Of a stretch of DNA of 49,790 nucleotides, positions 38,035-48,248 are shown piece by piece. The stretch spans positions 11,329-61,118 of the forward strand of contig DBBU01000063.1 of NCBI GenBank assembly GCA_002292365.1. The letters are read 5' to 3'. Within the stretch, counting starts at the first letter, position 1, and every line of letters begins with the position of its first letter. Position numbers and translations under genes: made by a program. The DNA comes from Flammeovirgaceae bacterium UBA976. Its GTDB lineage: Bacteria; Bacteroidota; Bacteroidia; Cytophagales; Cyclobacteriaceae. The notes beneath the pieces were generated by a model that worked only from the letters and a program-made list of their open reading frames with translations, was not told the DNA's origin and did not search any database.

Positions 38035-39603
38035 TTATGCTAAGGTAAATTGTGATTGTAATTGTGTAATTTGAAGAATGGTCTCATTTTGAAGTAAATT
38101 CAACATCTTCTCCGTTGCCTTTATGGCTGAAAAAGTTTGATCAGTATCAACACCCCTAGTTTTGAACTCGCGCTTCATTTTCCAAGTTATGGTGGTTTCA
38201 CATAAGGCGTCTGATTTCCCTCCCGGGGGTATCAATACACTATAATCTATTAATTGAGGAAGCGATTTCTTAAGCTTCACTTTATAGATTTTCGATAGAG
38301 CATTCATAAAGGCATCATATTGTCCGTCCCCGGCTGAAGTCGCCTCATACTGTTTCCCTTCTATCTTTAAAGCCACGGAAGCCACAGGCTTCAAGCCCTT
38401 GGCATGTGATAAATTATAATTGATAATTTTTACCTTTTGGTCAATCTCTGCCAAATCCAAAAGATCTGCGACGATATAGGGTAAATCATCCAACGTAATT
38501 TGTTCTTTTTTATCCCCCAACTGGATGACTCTTTCCGTTACTTTTTTGAGTATTTTCTCATTAAGTTCGATACCTAATTCAGCCAGGTTTTTTTTTACAT
38601 TTGCTTTTCCCGAAGTCTTGCCCAAAGCATAACTTCGGGATCTTCCGAAGCGTTCGGGCATGAGCGTGTTGAAATACAAATTATCTTTACTGTCCCCATC
38701 TGCATGTACGCCACAAGTTTGGGTAAATACACTTGCCCCAATCAACGGTTTGTTGGCGGGAATCCGTAAACCTGAAAAAGTTTCAACCAATTTACTGATG
38801 CGATAAATATTGGTTTCTACCACATTTGTCTCAATTTTAAGATGATCACGAAGCACTGCAATTGAACTGCTCAGAATTGCATTACCTGCTCGTTCCCCCA
38901 GGCCATTAACTGTAACGTGAATACAGCTCACTCCCGCTTTTACGGCTTCCAAAACATTTGCTACACTCAGATCGTAGTCATTGTGTGCATGGAAATCAAA
39001 TTTAAGTTTGGGATAACGATGGGTCATTTCCGACACAAAAAAAGCCGTCTCAGAGGGCTGCAAAATACCTAAAGTATCAGGCAACATAAAGCGTAAAATA
39101 GATTGGTCCTCAAGTGCATCCATCAACTGAAAAACATAATCCCGAGATTGGATCATTCCATTAGACCAATCTTCTAAATATAAATTAACCTGAATACCCA
39201 ATGTATTGGCATATTCAATGGTGTCAATTAATGATTCAATGTGTTCTTCTGGCGTCTTGCGTAATTGACCCTTCAAATGCTTCACTGATCCTTTGGCAAG
39301 CAAGTTCATCACCTTACCCCCTACCTCTTGAATCCACTTGACCGATTCATGCTGATCTACAAATCCAAGAATTTCAATTTTTTCTAAATGACTTGTGCCC
39401 TTCGCCCAGTTTAAAATGCGTAGAGCTGCTCTTTTTTCACCCTCTGATACGCGCGCCGAAGTGATCTCTAAGCGATCTACTTTGACCTCTTCTAACAAAA
39501 TTTTGGCCAAGCTGAGTTTTTCTGTTTCCGTAAATGATACACCAGAGGTCTGCTCACCATCTCTGAGGGTAGTATCTAATATGAGTACTTTTTTCTCATC
39601 CAT
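38035..39603 (-). CDS. cimA: (R)-citramalate synthase, Leptospira type
   Basis: 522-aa member of the isopropylmalate-synthase superfamily: TIM-barrel with [14 protein letters not shown] near residues 11-24, metal-binding HAHNDYDLSVAN, NGLGERAGNA, and a C-terminal regulatory domain containing IPPGGKSDALCETTITW. It closely resembles the Leptospira interrogans citramalate synthase as I recall it, including LYLEDWSNG and GFVDQHESVKWI. The three hydrophobic residues described as selecting pyruvate there (Leu81, Leu104, Tyr144) correspond by a constant offset of two to L79, L102 and Y142 here. It should condense pyruvate with acetyl-CoA, opening the threonine-independent isoleucine route. A second, ordinary leuA is in the same operon, which supports a distinct substrate. 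It starts 1 nt after leuD. Confidence 0.87.
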   Translation of the reverse strand: MDEKKVLILDTTLRDGEQTSGVSFTETEKLSLAKILLEEVKVDRLEITSARVSEGEKRAALRILNWAKGTSHLEKIEILGFVDQHESVKWIQEVGGKVMNLLAKGSVKHLKGQLRKTPEEHIESLIDTIEYANTLGIQVNLYLEDWSNGMIQSRDYVFQLMDALEDQSILRFMLPDTLGILQPSETAFFVSEMTHRYPKLKFDFHAHNDYDLSVANVLEAVKAGVSCIHVTVNGLGERAGNAILSSSIAVLRDHLKIETNVVETNIYRISKLVETFSGLRIPANKPLIGASVFTQTCGVHADGDSKDNLYFNTLMPERFGRSRSYALGKTSGKANVKKNLAELGIELNEKILKKVTERVIQLGDKKEQITLDDLPYIVADLLDLAEIDQKVKIINYNLSHAKGLKPVASVALKIEGKQYEATSAGDGQYDAFMNALSKIYKVKLKKSLPQLIDYSVLIPPGGKSDALCETTITWKMKREFKTRGVDTDQTFSAIKATEKMLNLLQNETILQITQLQSQFTLA

Positions 39604-39604
39604 A

Positions 39605-40198
39605 TCATTCTTTCGATTCGAAAACTGCTATTTCTTTTTTAAGGCTTAATAAATAATCAATATCATCATAGCCTTGCAAGAGACATTCCTTCTTGTAAGG
39701 ATTAATTTCAAAATCAATGATTTTATCTGAAGCATCTATTGTAAAGGTTTGTTGTACAAGATCAACGCTGAAAGTAGCTTGAGTATCCGTGTCTATGGCT
39801 TCAAATATTTCACTAAGCTCGTCTGAGGTCACTTGAACTGGAAGCAGACCGTTATTCAAAGCATTTCCTTTGAATATATCAGCAAAGAAACTAGATACAA
39901 CTACCTTAAATCCATAATCGTACAATGCCCAAGCCGCATGTTCTCTACTTGATCCGCTGCCAAAATTTTTTCCTCCAATCAAAATTTGTCCCGAGTATTT
40001 GATATCATTCAGAGGGAAATCGCTGATCGGATTATTGGATTTATCATAGCGCCAATCTCTGAACAAATTATCTCCAAATCCTTTTCGTTCGACGGCTTTT
40101 AAAAAACGTGCAGGTATAATTTGATCCGTATCTACATTTTCAATCTGCACGGGGACCGCTGAAGACTGAATTTTTATGAATTTTTCTATGGGCATCAA
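39605..40198 (-). CDS. leuD: Isopropylmalate isomerase small subunit
   Basis: 197-aa swivel-domain subunit of the LeuCD isomerase, which also serves citramalate. Seen: [14 protein letters not shown] near residues 21-34, [20 protein letters not shown] near 76-95, and NGLLPV. Start M1 or M2 are adjacent and equivalent. Gap to leuC is 9 bp, to cimA 1 nt. Confidence 0.96.
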   Translation of the reverse strand: MMPIEKFIKIQSSAVPVQIENVDTDQIIPARFLKAVERKGFGDNLFRDWRYDKSNNPISDFPLNDIKYSGQILIGGKNFGSGSSREHAAWALYDYGFKVVVSSFFADIFKGNALNNGLLPVQVTSDELSEIFEAIDTDTQATFSVDLVQQTFTIDASDKIIDFEINPYKKECLLQGYDDIDYLLSLKKEIAVFESKE

Positions 40199-40207
40199 CT
40201 TAAGCTT

Positions 40208-41614
40208 TTAGTTAAAATATTTTCTTGGATCAGTAATTTTTCCTGAAATAGCACAAGCTGCCGCTACCAATGGGCTTGCAAGTAAGGTACGTGCTCCAGG
40301 TCCTTGTCTACCCTCAAAGTTCCTATTAGAGGTGGAAACTGCATATTTACCAGCAGGAATCTTATCATCATTCATGGCCAAACAAGCCGAACATCCTGGC
40401 TGTCTCAACTCAAATCCAGCAGCTTGAAGAATAGCTAATAAACCCTCTTCTTGAGCTTGGACTTCTACCTGTTTAGAACCTGGTACAATCCAAGCAGTAA
40501 TGTTCTTTGCCTTCTTTTTGCCCTTAATAAAATGAGCAAATTCTCTTAAATCTTCAATCCTACCGTTAGTACAACTCCCAACAAAAACGTAGTCAATAGA
40601 TTTTCCTTGCAATTTATCGCCATCACTGAAGCCCATGTATTCAAGAGATTTTTCATATGTAACCCTTTCACTCTCAGTTAAAGAAGCAGCAAGGGGAATG
40701 TGACCCGTAACTCCCGTTCCCATTCCTGGATTAGTTCCGAAAGTGATCATGGGCTCAATGTCTTGGGCGTGAAATGAGTATTCTTTGTGAAAAAAAGCAT
40801 TTTCATCGGTCTTGAGTAAGGCCCATTTTTCCATAGCGTCCTCCCATTTTTGATCTTTTGGAGCGAACTCTCTGTTCTTAAGGTATTCAAAAGTAGTCTG
40901 ATCGGGAGCAATTAATCCCCCTCGAGCACCGCTCTCAATGCTCATATTACATAAGGTCATACGTCCTTCCATGGTCAATCCCTCAATAGCGCTTCCTGCA
41001 TATTCAATAAAATGCCCAGTACCCCCGCTCGTTGATATTTGGGATATAATGTAGAGCGCAATGTCTTTAGCCGTTACCCCATTACTTAAAACTCCATTAA
41101 TCTTGATTCGCATCTTCTTTGGCTTGGGCTGCATAATACATTGCGTACCTAAAACCATTTCTACTTCACTTGTACCAATGCCAAAAGCAACGCATCCAAA
41201 TGCTCCATGTGTTGAAGTATGGCTATCTCCACAAACAATAGTCATCCCAGGTTGAGTCAATCCAAGCTCAGGACCAATTACATGAACGATACCCTGCCAT
41301 TTGTGATTTAATCCATACATGGGAATATTATAATTTTTACAATTCTTCATCAACTTATCCACTTGATTTCTAGATAAAGCATCTTGAATGGTTAAATGTT
41401 GATCTTGAGTAGGAATATTATGGTCTGGGGTAGCTGTGGTCTTATGGGGATTAGCAACACTCAAACCCCTTTTTTCTAGACCTAGAAAAGCTACTGGACT
41501 AGTTACCTCATGTATATAGTGCCTATCAATGTACAAAACACTAGGCCCATTTTCAATAGACTTAACGGTATGGCCATCCCAAATTTTATCAAATAATGTC
41601 GTCGATTGACTCAT
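40208..41614 (-). CDS. leuC: Isopropylmalate isomerase large subunit
   Basis: 468-aa aconitase-family subunit carrying a [4Fe-4S] cluster. Cluster ligands are visible at C348 (VGSCTNGR), C408 and C411 (GCSACLAMN). [22 protein letters not shown] and [12 protein letters not shown] are further family blocks. Length is normal. It works with leuD on isopropylmalate and, given the adjacent cimA, probably on citramalate as well. Confidence 0.97.
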   Translation of the reverse strand: MSQSTTLFDKIWDGHTVKSIENGPSVLYIDRHYIHEVTSPVAFLGLEKRGLSVANPHKTTATPDHNIPTQDQHLTIQDALSRNQVDKLMKNCKNYNIPMYGLNHKWQGIVHVIGPELGLTQPGMTIVCGDSHTSTHGAFGCVAFGIGTSEVEMVLGTQCIMQPKPKKMRIKINGVLSNGVTAKDIALYIISQISTSGGTGHFIEYAGSAIEGLTMEGRMTLCNMSIESGARGGLIAPDQTTFEYLKNREFAPKDQKWEDAMEKWALLKTDENAFFHKEYSFHAQDIEPMITFGTNPGMGTGVTGHIPLAASLTESERVTYEKSLEYMGFSDGDKLQGKSIDYVFVGSCTNGRIEDLREFAHFIKGKKKAKNITAWIVPGSKQVEVQAQEEGLLAILQAAGFELRQPGCSACLAMNDDKIPAGKYAVSTSNRNFEGRQGPGARTLLASPLVAAACAISGKITDPRKYFN

Positions 41615-41624
41615 ATTTTATTAT

Positions 41625-43157
41625 TTATATTTCTTTTTCTTTAATCTTTTTCAGCTCAATGGATCCCATTTTATTAAATGCATCCAAGTAAGCCTCTATA
41701 GCAGCAGTAATTAAGTCTTGATGTGAAGCAAAACCGTGAAACATTTTTCCTCCTTGATTCTTTAGTTGAACATGTACCTTGCCTAAGGCTAAGGTAGTTC
41801 TGCTAAATGCCTGAATCAAAATCTCATCGATGAACTCATTCTTATTAATTACTGACCTTATCGCATTTAATGCTGCATCAATGCCACCAACACCGGTCCC
41901 AGAAACTTCTATTTTTTCTCCTAAAACATCTAAGTGAACTACCGCGCTTGGCACCAAACCTTTTCCCGAAGTAACCTTTAGGGAATCAAGCTTAACGTGC
42001 TCCTTATCCCTATGAACTTTACCCATCAAATTTTCAAGGTCTTCATCTGAAATCTCCTTTTGAGAATCAGCCAACTTTAAGAAATGTTCATATACTTCTT
42101 CAATTTTCTCCTCTTCAAGCGCATATCCTAAAATACTGAGTCGATGTCTTAAAGCCGCCCTACCACTTCTTGCAGATAATAATATGGACGATTCTTGAAT
42201 CCCTACCTCCACCGGATCAATTATTTCATAATTCTCACGAAGCTTAAGGACACCATCTTGATGTATTCCCGATGAATGGGCAAAAGCATTTCTTCCTACT
42301 ATAGCCTTATTGGGTTGAACGGGCATATTCATCAAATTAGAGACAAGTCTGCTGGTTTGATAAATATTTTTCGTATTGATATTGGTTTCGATATTTAGCG
42401 ATTTGTGACTTTTAAAAGTCATCACTACTTCTTCTAGACTGGTATTACCCGCACGTTCTCCTATACCATTGATGGTAACCTCAACCTGTCGCGCACCATT
42501 GATCACACCCATGATTGAATTGGCCGTGGCCATACCCAAATCATTGTGGCAATGCGTTGAAAGAATAGCCTTTTCAATACCCTTCACATGCTCCATCAAA
42601 TACTTGATTTTAGCACCATACATCTCTGGTAAACAGTATCCAGTCGTGTCTGGAATATTGATGACTGTAGCACCGGCAGCAATCACTGCTTCAACTACTC
42701 TTGCCAAAAACTCATTGTCGCTCCGCCCAGCATCTTCCGCATAAAACTCAATATCTTCTACATATTTTTTGGCATATTTAACCGCGTTTACAGCACGCTC
42801 GAGTACTTTTTCTTCGGTGGACATCAACTTATGATGAATATGCAAAAAGGAAGTCCCTATACCGGTGTGAATACGCTTTCTTTTGGCATATTTCAACGCA
42901 TCCGCGGCTACTTCAATATCCTTTTCAATGGCCCGTGTCAAGGCACAAATAATAGGCCTTGAAGTGGCCTTAGATAACTGACGAACCGAATTGAAATCAC
43001 CAGGACTTGAAACGGGAAAACCCGCCTCAATAACATCTACGCCTAACGCTTCGAGCGCCTTAGCCACTACGATTTTTTCTTCCGTGTTCAGTTTACAACC
43101 TGGGACTTGTTCACCATCTCGTAAGGTTGTATCAAAAATATAAAGTTGATCTGCCAC
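41625..43157 (-). CDS. leuA: 2-isopropylmalate synthase
   Basis: 510-aa enzyme committing 2-oxoisovalerate and acetyl-CoA to leucine. Seen: [13 protein letters not shown] near residues 8-20, [12 protein letters not shown] near 41-52, metal-binding [32 protein letters not shown], and a C-terminal LeuA dimer/regulatory domain ([14 protein letters not shown]) that in homologues senses leucine. The start is GTG at 43155-43157. Unlike the cimA paralogue four genes on, it has the standard IPMS N-terminal and pocket motifs. Confidence 0.96.
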   Translation of the reverse strand: MADQLYIFDTTLRDGEQVPGCKLNTEEKIVVAKALEALGVDVIEAGFPVSSPGDFNSVRQLSKATSRPIICALTRAIEKDIEVAADALKYAKRKRIHTGIGTSFLHIHHKLMSTEEKVLERAVNAVKYAKKYVEDIEFYAEDAGRSDNEFLARVVEAVIAAGATVINIPDTTGYCLPEMYGAKIKYLMEHVKGIEKAILSTHCHNDLGMATANSIMGVINGARQVEVTINGIGERAGNTSLEEVVMTFKSHKSLNIETNINTKNIYQTSRLVSNLMNMPVQPNKAIVGRNAFAHSSGIHQDGVLKLRENYEIIDPVEVGIQESSILLSARSGRAALRHRLSILGYALEEEKIEEVYEHFLKLADSQKEISDEDLENLMGKVHRDKEHVKLDSLKVTSGKGLVPSAVVHLDVLGEKIEVSGTGVGGIDAALNAIRSVINKNEFIDEILIQAFSRTTLALGKVHVQLKNQGGKMFHGFASHQDLITAAIEAYLDAFNKMGSIELKKIKEKEI

Positions 43158-43181
43158 GACAATCGTAGTTAAAAAGGTTAA

Positions 43182-44228
43182 TTATTTATTCTCAGGTCTT
43201 AATTTTCTCACAGTAGCCCCAGTGCGCCACATTTCGGATTCCCTTAACTCATTAAGCTCTTTTTCAAGACCCTCTCTGTAAGTGGCCTTCTGATTTGCCT
43301 CGATCGTAATTTTGGCTTCATTTCCAGTGGCTACACTTTCATAAAGGTCTTCAAAAACCGGTGCCACCGCATCCCTGAACTTTTTCCACCAATCTAAAGC
43401 TCCTCTTTGAGCAGTCGTTGAACAGTTGGCATACATCCAATCCATGCCATTTTCAGCTACCAATGGATATAAAGATTGGGTCGCTTCCTCTACCGTCTCG
43501 TTAAACGCTTCTGAGGGTGAATGTCCTTTTTTACGCAACAAATCATATTGTGCCGCAAATAATCCTTGTATAGCTCCCATCAAACTTCCTCGCTCTCCAG
43601 TCAAATCACTATACACTTCACTTTTAAAATTAGTTTCAAAAAGATAACCCGATCCCACGCCAATACCTAATGAAATGACCCGCTCACGCGCACGCCCTGT
43701 TGCATCTTGATGCACTGCAAAGGATGAATTAAGGCCCTTTCCTGCTACAAATAATCTTCTTAATGACGTGCCTGATCCCTTTGGAGCAACCAGTATAACA
43801 TCTACGTCACTGGGCAAATCTATTCCTGTTTGATCCTTATACGTCACGCCAAATCCGTGAGAAAAGTAAAGGGCTTTGCCTGAGGTTAAATAAGGCTTAA
43901 TAACGGACCACTGGTCAATTTGACCTGCATCTGATAATAAATATTGAATGACTGTTCCTTTCTCGCAAGCTTCTTCTATTTCAAATAATGAAACTCCGGG
44001 TTCGAATCCATCTGCAACGGCTTTATCCCATGATTTTCCTCCTTTTCTTTGACCTACGATGACATTGAATCCATTATCTTTCAAGTTGAGTGCTTGACCC
44101 GGACCTTGAACACCATAGCCGACAATGGCTATCACCTCATCCTTCATTACTTCTCTTGCTTTTTCGAGGGGAAACTCCTCACGGGTGACTACTTCTTCTT
44201 CTACACCGCCAAAATTAATTTTTGCCAT
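43182..44228 (-). CDS. ilvC: Ketol-acid reductoisomerase, fungal/Bacteroidota type
   Basis: 348-aa NADPH-dependent enzyme that isomerises and reduces acetolactate and acetohydroxybutyrate. Seen: VGYGVQGPGQALNLKDNG nucleotide-binding region near residues 36-53, APKGSGTSLRRLF, YSDLTGERGSLMGAIQG with metal-binding Asp and Glu, and GHSPSEAFNETVEEATQSLYP. The length is that of short class I enzymes, but the motifs and the C-terminal VRKLRPEN are those of the fungal mitochondrial Ilv5 type rather than the E. coli type. Gaps are 21 bp to ilvN and 24 bp to leuA. Confidence 0.97.
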   Translation of the reverse strand: MAKINFGGVEEEVVTREEFPLEKAREVMKDEVIAIVGYGVQGPGQALNLKDNGFNVIVGQRKGGKSWDKAVADGFEPGVSLFEIEEACEKGTVIQYLLSDAGQIDQWSVIKPYLTSGKALYFSHGFGVTYKDQTGIDLPSDVDVILVAPKGSGTSLRRLFVAGKGLNSSFAVHQDATGRARERVISLGIGVGSGYLFETNFKSEVYSDLTGERGSLMGAIQGLFAAQYDLLRKKGHSPSEAFNETVEEATQSLYPLVAENGMDWMYANCSTTAQRGALDWWKKFRDAVAPVFEDLYESVATGNEAKITIEANQKATYREGLEKELNELRESEMWRTGATVRKLRPENK

Positions 44229-44249
44229 TTGTCTATTTTTTATAAATGA

Positions 44250-44834
44250 TTAAAAATCTTTAATACTTAATTTATTTGAATTTGAAGCTTCTAATTCTTT
44301 AATGTAAGCTTCGGTTTTTCTTGTTGATTTTGATATGGCCACGCGACCCGATCGGATGAACTCTAAGAGCCCAAAAGGTTCTAATTTTTGATATAAATCA
44401 TGAGTCTCTCTAGCTTTTCCCGTTTTCTCGATGATCATGTAGTCTGTTTCAACCACTAAAATCCGCGCGCCACTTTTGCTCACTAGATCCTCTACCGACT
44501 TCCCATCCACAATCGCATATTTCGGCACTTTATAGAGGGCAATTTCTTGATAGAATATCTGATCTTCTTCATAAACAAACGCTCCAAGCACATCAATCAG
44601 CTTCCTTATTTGCTTAACAATATTGTCAATCATATCCTTACTGGTCTCTATCACAATGGTAAAGCGACTTACGCCTTTCACTTCTGTAACAGATACGTTC
44701 AAACTATTGATGTTGATCTTTCTTTTGGTGAAAATGATCGTCAGCTGATTGATTAATCCAGATTTATCTTCAGTAAGTACAGATAAAGTAAATTCTCTGG
44801 GAGTTGAGGACGTGTATTTAAGTTCTAAACTCAT
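44250..44834 (-). CDS. ilvN: Acetolactate synthase small (regulatory) subunit
   Basis: 194-aa partner of IlvB that confers valine feedback inhibition. An N-terminal ACT domain is visible (FTLSVLTEDKSGLINQLTIIFTKRKININSL, residues about 15-45) followed by the conserved VSRFTIVIE and RQIRKLIDVLGAF-type segments and a C-terminal ALS-small-subunit domain. Starts 1 nt after the ilvB stop. Confidence 0.95.
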   Translation of the reverse strand: MSLELKYTSSTPREFTLSVLTEDKSGLINQLTIIFTKRKININSLNVSVTEVKGVSRFTIVIETSKDMIDNIVKQIRKLIDVLGAFVYEEDQIFYQEIALYKVPKYAIVDGKSVEDLVSKSGARILVVETDYMIIEKTGKARETHDLYQKLEPFGLLEFIRSGRVAISKSTRKTEAYIKELEASNSNKLSIKDF

Positions 44835-44835
44835 A

Positions 44836-46569
44836 TCAATCTAATCTGATTTCAGCTACAGAGGCTCCGGAAGGCACCATTGGAAATACATTTCCTTCAT
44901 GCTCGACCACTACTTCAAGTAGTGCAGGTCCTTCACAATTCAACCAATCAAATATAGCTTGATCTAGGTCTTCTCTTTTTTCAACTTTTTGAGCCTTGAT
45001 ACCATAACCTTTGGTAATCATTTGAAAATCTGGATTATCCAACTCAGTAAAAGAATAACGCTTTTCAAAAAACAACTGTTGCCATTGACGTACCATTCCC
45101 AGGAAGTTATTATTTAGAATTAAAATTTTTACCGCTAAATCACTCTGCCTTATGGTTCCTAATTCTTGAATGGTCATTTGAAAACCACCATCTCCAATCA
45201 CAGCTATAACCGTTCTTTCTGGCTGCCCTACTTTTGCACCCATCGCAGCTGGCAAGGCGAAACCCATCGTACCCAAACCACCAGAAGTAATACAGCTTAA
45301 TGATTTTCGAAATTTATAATATCTATTCGCTACCATTTGGTGTTGCCCAACGTCAGTAATGACAATGGCCGCACCATCAGTGACCTCTGATATCCTATTA
45401 ATTACTTCAGCCATTTTTATTTCACCTGAATTAGGATACAATTCAGCATCAATTACCTTATCAAATTCAATTTTGTCACATTGATGAAACTCATCTATCC
45501 AATCCTTGTGTGTTGAAACATTCACCAACGGGATTAGCCCCAACAAAGCCTGTTTGGCATCGCTATTAATAGCTACAGTTGTTTTTACATTTTTGTCTAT
45601 CTCAGAGGGATCAATTTCGATGTGAATTACTTTGGCTTGTTTGGCATATCGGTCTAAATCTCCAGTCACTCTATCATCGAATCTCATACCTATGGCGATT
45701 AAGACATCACATTCATTAGTTTTAATGTTAGGACCATAATTACCATGCATACCTAAGTAGCCAACATAAAGGGGATGGCTGGTCGGAATTCCTGAAAGTC
45801 CCATCAGTGTTGCCGCCATAGGAATTCCTGTTTTTTCTGCAAATATCATCAATTCATTCTCTGCTCCAGAAAGCTGAACACCCTGTCCTACCAATATATA
45901 GGGCTTTTGAGCATCGTTTATCAAATTTGCTGCGGCCTCCAGATCCGACTGAAGCGCTTCTGGATAAGGGTGATAACTTCGGATTTTTTCACATTTATCA
46001 TAAGCAAAATCAAATTCAGCAAATTGAGCATCTTTGGTTATATCGATCAATACGGGTCCTGGACGACCCGTATTGGCAATATAAAAAGCGCGGGCAATAG
46101 CATAAGGTATTTCCTCTGCTCTAGTTACTTGGTAATTCCACTTTGTCACAGGCATAGAAATGCCCATCACATCTGTCTCTTGGAAAGCATCTGTTCCTAA
46201 CAGATGTGAAGGAACTTGCCCAGTAATACAGACCAAAGGAGTCGAATCAATTTGTGCATCTGCTATACCGGTAATTAAATTGGTTGCCCCGGGACCAGAA
46301 GTAGCAAAACAGACCCCTGCTTTGCCGGTTACACGAGCCATACCCTGAGCGGCATGCACCGCACCCTGCTCATGACGGGTCAAAATATGATTCAATTTAT
46401 CTTGATAATTAAATAGCGCATCATAAATGGGCATAATGGCACCACCAGGATAACCGAAAATAGTCGTAACTCCTTCGGCTATTAAACACTGAAGTACCGC
46501 ATCAGACCCTTTTATTCTGGTCGTCTTTTTAGATCTCTTTTTTTCTATTACTAAAGTTGATGTATTCAT
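44836..46569 (-). CDS. ilvB: Acetolactate synthase large (catalytic) subunit
   Basis: ThDP- and FAD-dependent enzyme making acetolactate (valine, leucine) or acetohydroxybutyrate (isoleucine). I start it at the ATG at 46569 (577 aa), 1 nt after the ilvD stop; another in-frame ATG at 46587 would overlap ilvD by 17 bp. Seen: YPGGAIMPIYDALF, the catalytic glutamate in TRHEQGAVHAAQGMAR, FATSGPGATNLITGIADA, and the ThDP-binding GDGGFQMTIQEL ... NNNFLGMVRQWQ motif near the C-terminus. Length is standard. Confidence 0.96.
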   Translation of the reverse strand: MNTSTLVIEKKRSKKTTRIKGSDAVLQCLIAEGVTTIFGYPGGAIMPIYDALFNYQDKLNHILTRHEQGAVHAAQGMARVTGKAGVCFATSGPGATNLITGIADAQIDSTPLVCITGQVPSHLLGTDAFQETDVMGISMPVTKWNYQVTRAEEIPYAIARAFYIANTGRPGPVLIDITKDAQFAEFDFAYDKCEKIRSYHPYPEALQSDLEAAANLINDAQKPYILVGQGVQLSGAENELMIFAEKTGIPMAATLMGLSGIPTSHPLYVGYLGMHGNYGPNIKTNECDVLIAIGMRFDDRVTGDLDRYAKQAKVIHIEIDPSEIDKNVKTTVAINSDAKQALLGLIPLVNVSTHKDWIDEFHQCDKIEFDKVIDAELYPNSGEIKMAEVINRISEVTDGAAIVITDVGQHQMVANRYYKFRKSLSCITSGGLGTMGFALPAAMGAKVGQPERTVIAVIGDGGFQMTIQELGTIRQSDLAVKILILNNNFLGMVRQWQQLFFEKRYSFTELDNPDFQMITKGYGIKAQKVEKREDLDQAIFDWLNCEGPALLEVVVEHEGNVFPMVPSGASVAEIRLD

Positions 46570-46570
46570 A

Positions 46571-48244
46571 TTATTGATCGGTAACACAACCTTCGGATGC
46601 CGTAGCTACCGAATTGATATATTTTTTTAATACTCCTTTATTGGCTTTGTAATCGGGCTGGATCCAAATAGATTTTCTTTTTTGCATTTCTTCATCAGAA
46701 ATTTTCAAATCCAATTGATTACTGATGGCATCTATACGGATGATATCTCCATTTTGCACAAAAGCCAAAGGTCCTCCCTCTTGCGCTTCTGGAGTGATGT
46801 GCCCCACCACAAAGCCATGAGATCCTCCTGAAAATCTTCCATCTGTAATCAAGGCGACATCTTTACCAAGTCCAGCACCCATGACAGCACCCGTAGGCTT
46901 TAACATTTCTGGCATGCCGGGAGCTCCTTTGGGGCCCGAATATCTAATCACAATCACTTCTCCTTTTTGAACTTCTTCGATGATACCTCTTATCGCATCA
47001 AATTCATCTTCATAGATCCTCGCAGGGCCCTCAAATACCTCACCTTCTTTCCCAGTGATTTTGGCTACGGCACCCTCGGGAGCTAGGTTTCCATAGAGAA
47101 TTTGCAAATGTCCGTTAGTCTTAATAGGCCGATCAAAAGGTACGATTATCTTTTGCTTTTCGCTGAGAGACTTGACAGTCTCCAAATTTTCTCCAATACT
47201 TTTCCCTGTGACTGTGAGACAATCTCCTTGTAAATAACCCTGTTGCAACATTTCTTTCAATACAGCAGGAATACCACCCACCTGATGTAAATCCTCCATC
47301 AAATATGCTCCTGAAGGTTTTAGATCTGCTATAAAAGGTGTATTGTCAGAAATTCTTTGAAAATCGTCAAGACCCAAAGGTACATCTACGGATTTGGCCA
47401 TAGCGATCAAATGTAAAACGGCATTGGTTGAGCCGCCCAAGACCATTACGGTAGTTATGGCATTCTCAAAAGCCTGCTTTGTCATGATTTGCTTAGGAAG
47501 AATGTCCTGTATCATTAAATTTTTGATAGCTGCTCCAACCTTCAAAGTTTCTGTCGTTTTGTCTTGACTTTCGGCAGGATTAGATGAGGAAAAAGGCAGG
47601 CTCATTCCCAATGCCTCTATGGCAGATGACATGGTATTGGCCGTATACATCCCGCCACATGCACCTGGGCCTGGAATCGAGTTTTTTATGATGCCTTGAT
47701 AATCCTCATCAGAAATACTATTTGATAACTTGGCTCCGTAAGCCTCAAAAGCTGAAACAATATTAAGATCTTTCCCTTTCCATTTACCTGGTTTGACACT
47801 TCCCCCATAAACCATCAATCCGGGTCGATTCAATCTACCTAAGGCCATGATAGCGGCTGGCATATTTTTATCACACCCAACGACAGGCACTACTGCATCG
47901 TAGTATTGCGCATTGACGACGGTTTCTATAGAATCTGCGATAATATCTCTTGAAACTAAAGAGTATTTCATCCCCGCTGTTCCATTAGAAATACCATCAC
48001 TCACTCCGATGGTATGAAAAATCAAACCTACCAAATCAGCATCCAACACCCCTTTCTTGACTTGATGTGCCAAAATATTCAGATGCATATTGCAAGGATT
48101 ACCCTCAAAGCCGGTACTCACAATTCCCACCTGCGCCTTGGCCATCTCTTGCGTCGATAGCCCAACCGCATGCAACATCGCTTGGGATGCCGGCTGACTT
48201 GGATCTTGAGTAATGACTTTACTGAATTTATTTAATCTTGACAT
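46571..48244 (-). CDS. ilvD: Dihydroxy-acid dehydratase
   Basis: Fe-S dehydratase forming the 2-oxo acids of valine and isoleucine. The preferred start is ATG 48244 (557 aa), 4 bp after the ilvE stop; the frame is open to a TTG at 48256 that would overlap ilvE. Cluster ligands are C51 (GNPCNMHL), C124 (GCDKNMPA) and C196 ([14 protein letters not shown]). The C-terminal region has [12 protein letters not shown] and [16 protein letters not shown]. Full length. Confidence 0.96.
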   Translation of the reverse strand: MSRLNKFSKVITQDPSQPASQAMLHAVGLSTQEMAKAQVGIVSTGFEGNPCNMHLNILAHQVKKGVLDADLVGLIFHTIGVSDGISNGTAGMKYSLVSRDIIADSIETVVNAQYYDAVVPVVGCDKNMPAAIMALGRLNRPGLMVYGGSVKPGKWKGKDLNIVSAFEAYGAKLSNSISDEDYQGIIKNSIPGPGACGGMYTANTMSSAIEALGMSLPFSSSNPAESQDKTTETLKVGAAIKNLMIQDILPKQIMTKQAFENAITTVMVLGGSTNAVLHLIAMAKSVDVPLGLDDFQRISDNTPFIADLKPSGAYLMEDLHQVGGIPAVLKEMLQQGYLQGDCLTVTGKSIGENLETVKSLSEKQKIIVPFDRPIKTNGHLQILYGNLAPEGAVAKITGKEGEVFEGPARIYEDEFDAIRGIIEEVQKGEVIVIRYSGPKGAPGMPEMLKPTGAVMGAGLGKDVALITDGRFSGGSHGFVVGHITPEAQEGGPLAFVQNGDIIRIDAISNQLDLKISDEEMQKRKSIWIQPDYKANKGVLKKYINSVATASEGCVTDQ

Positions 48245-48248
48245 GATT

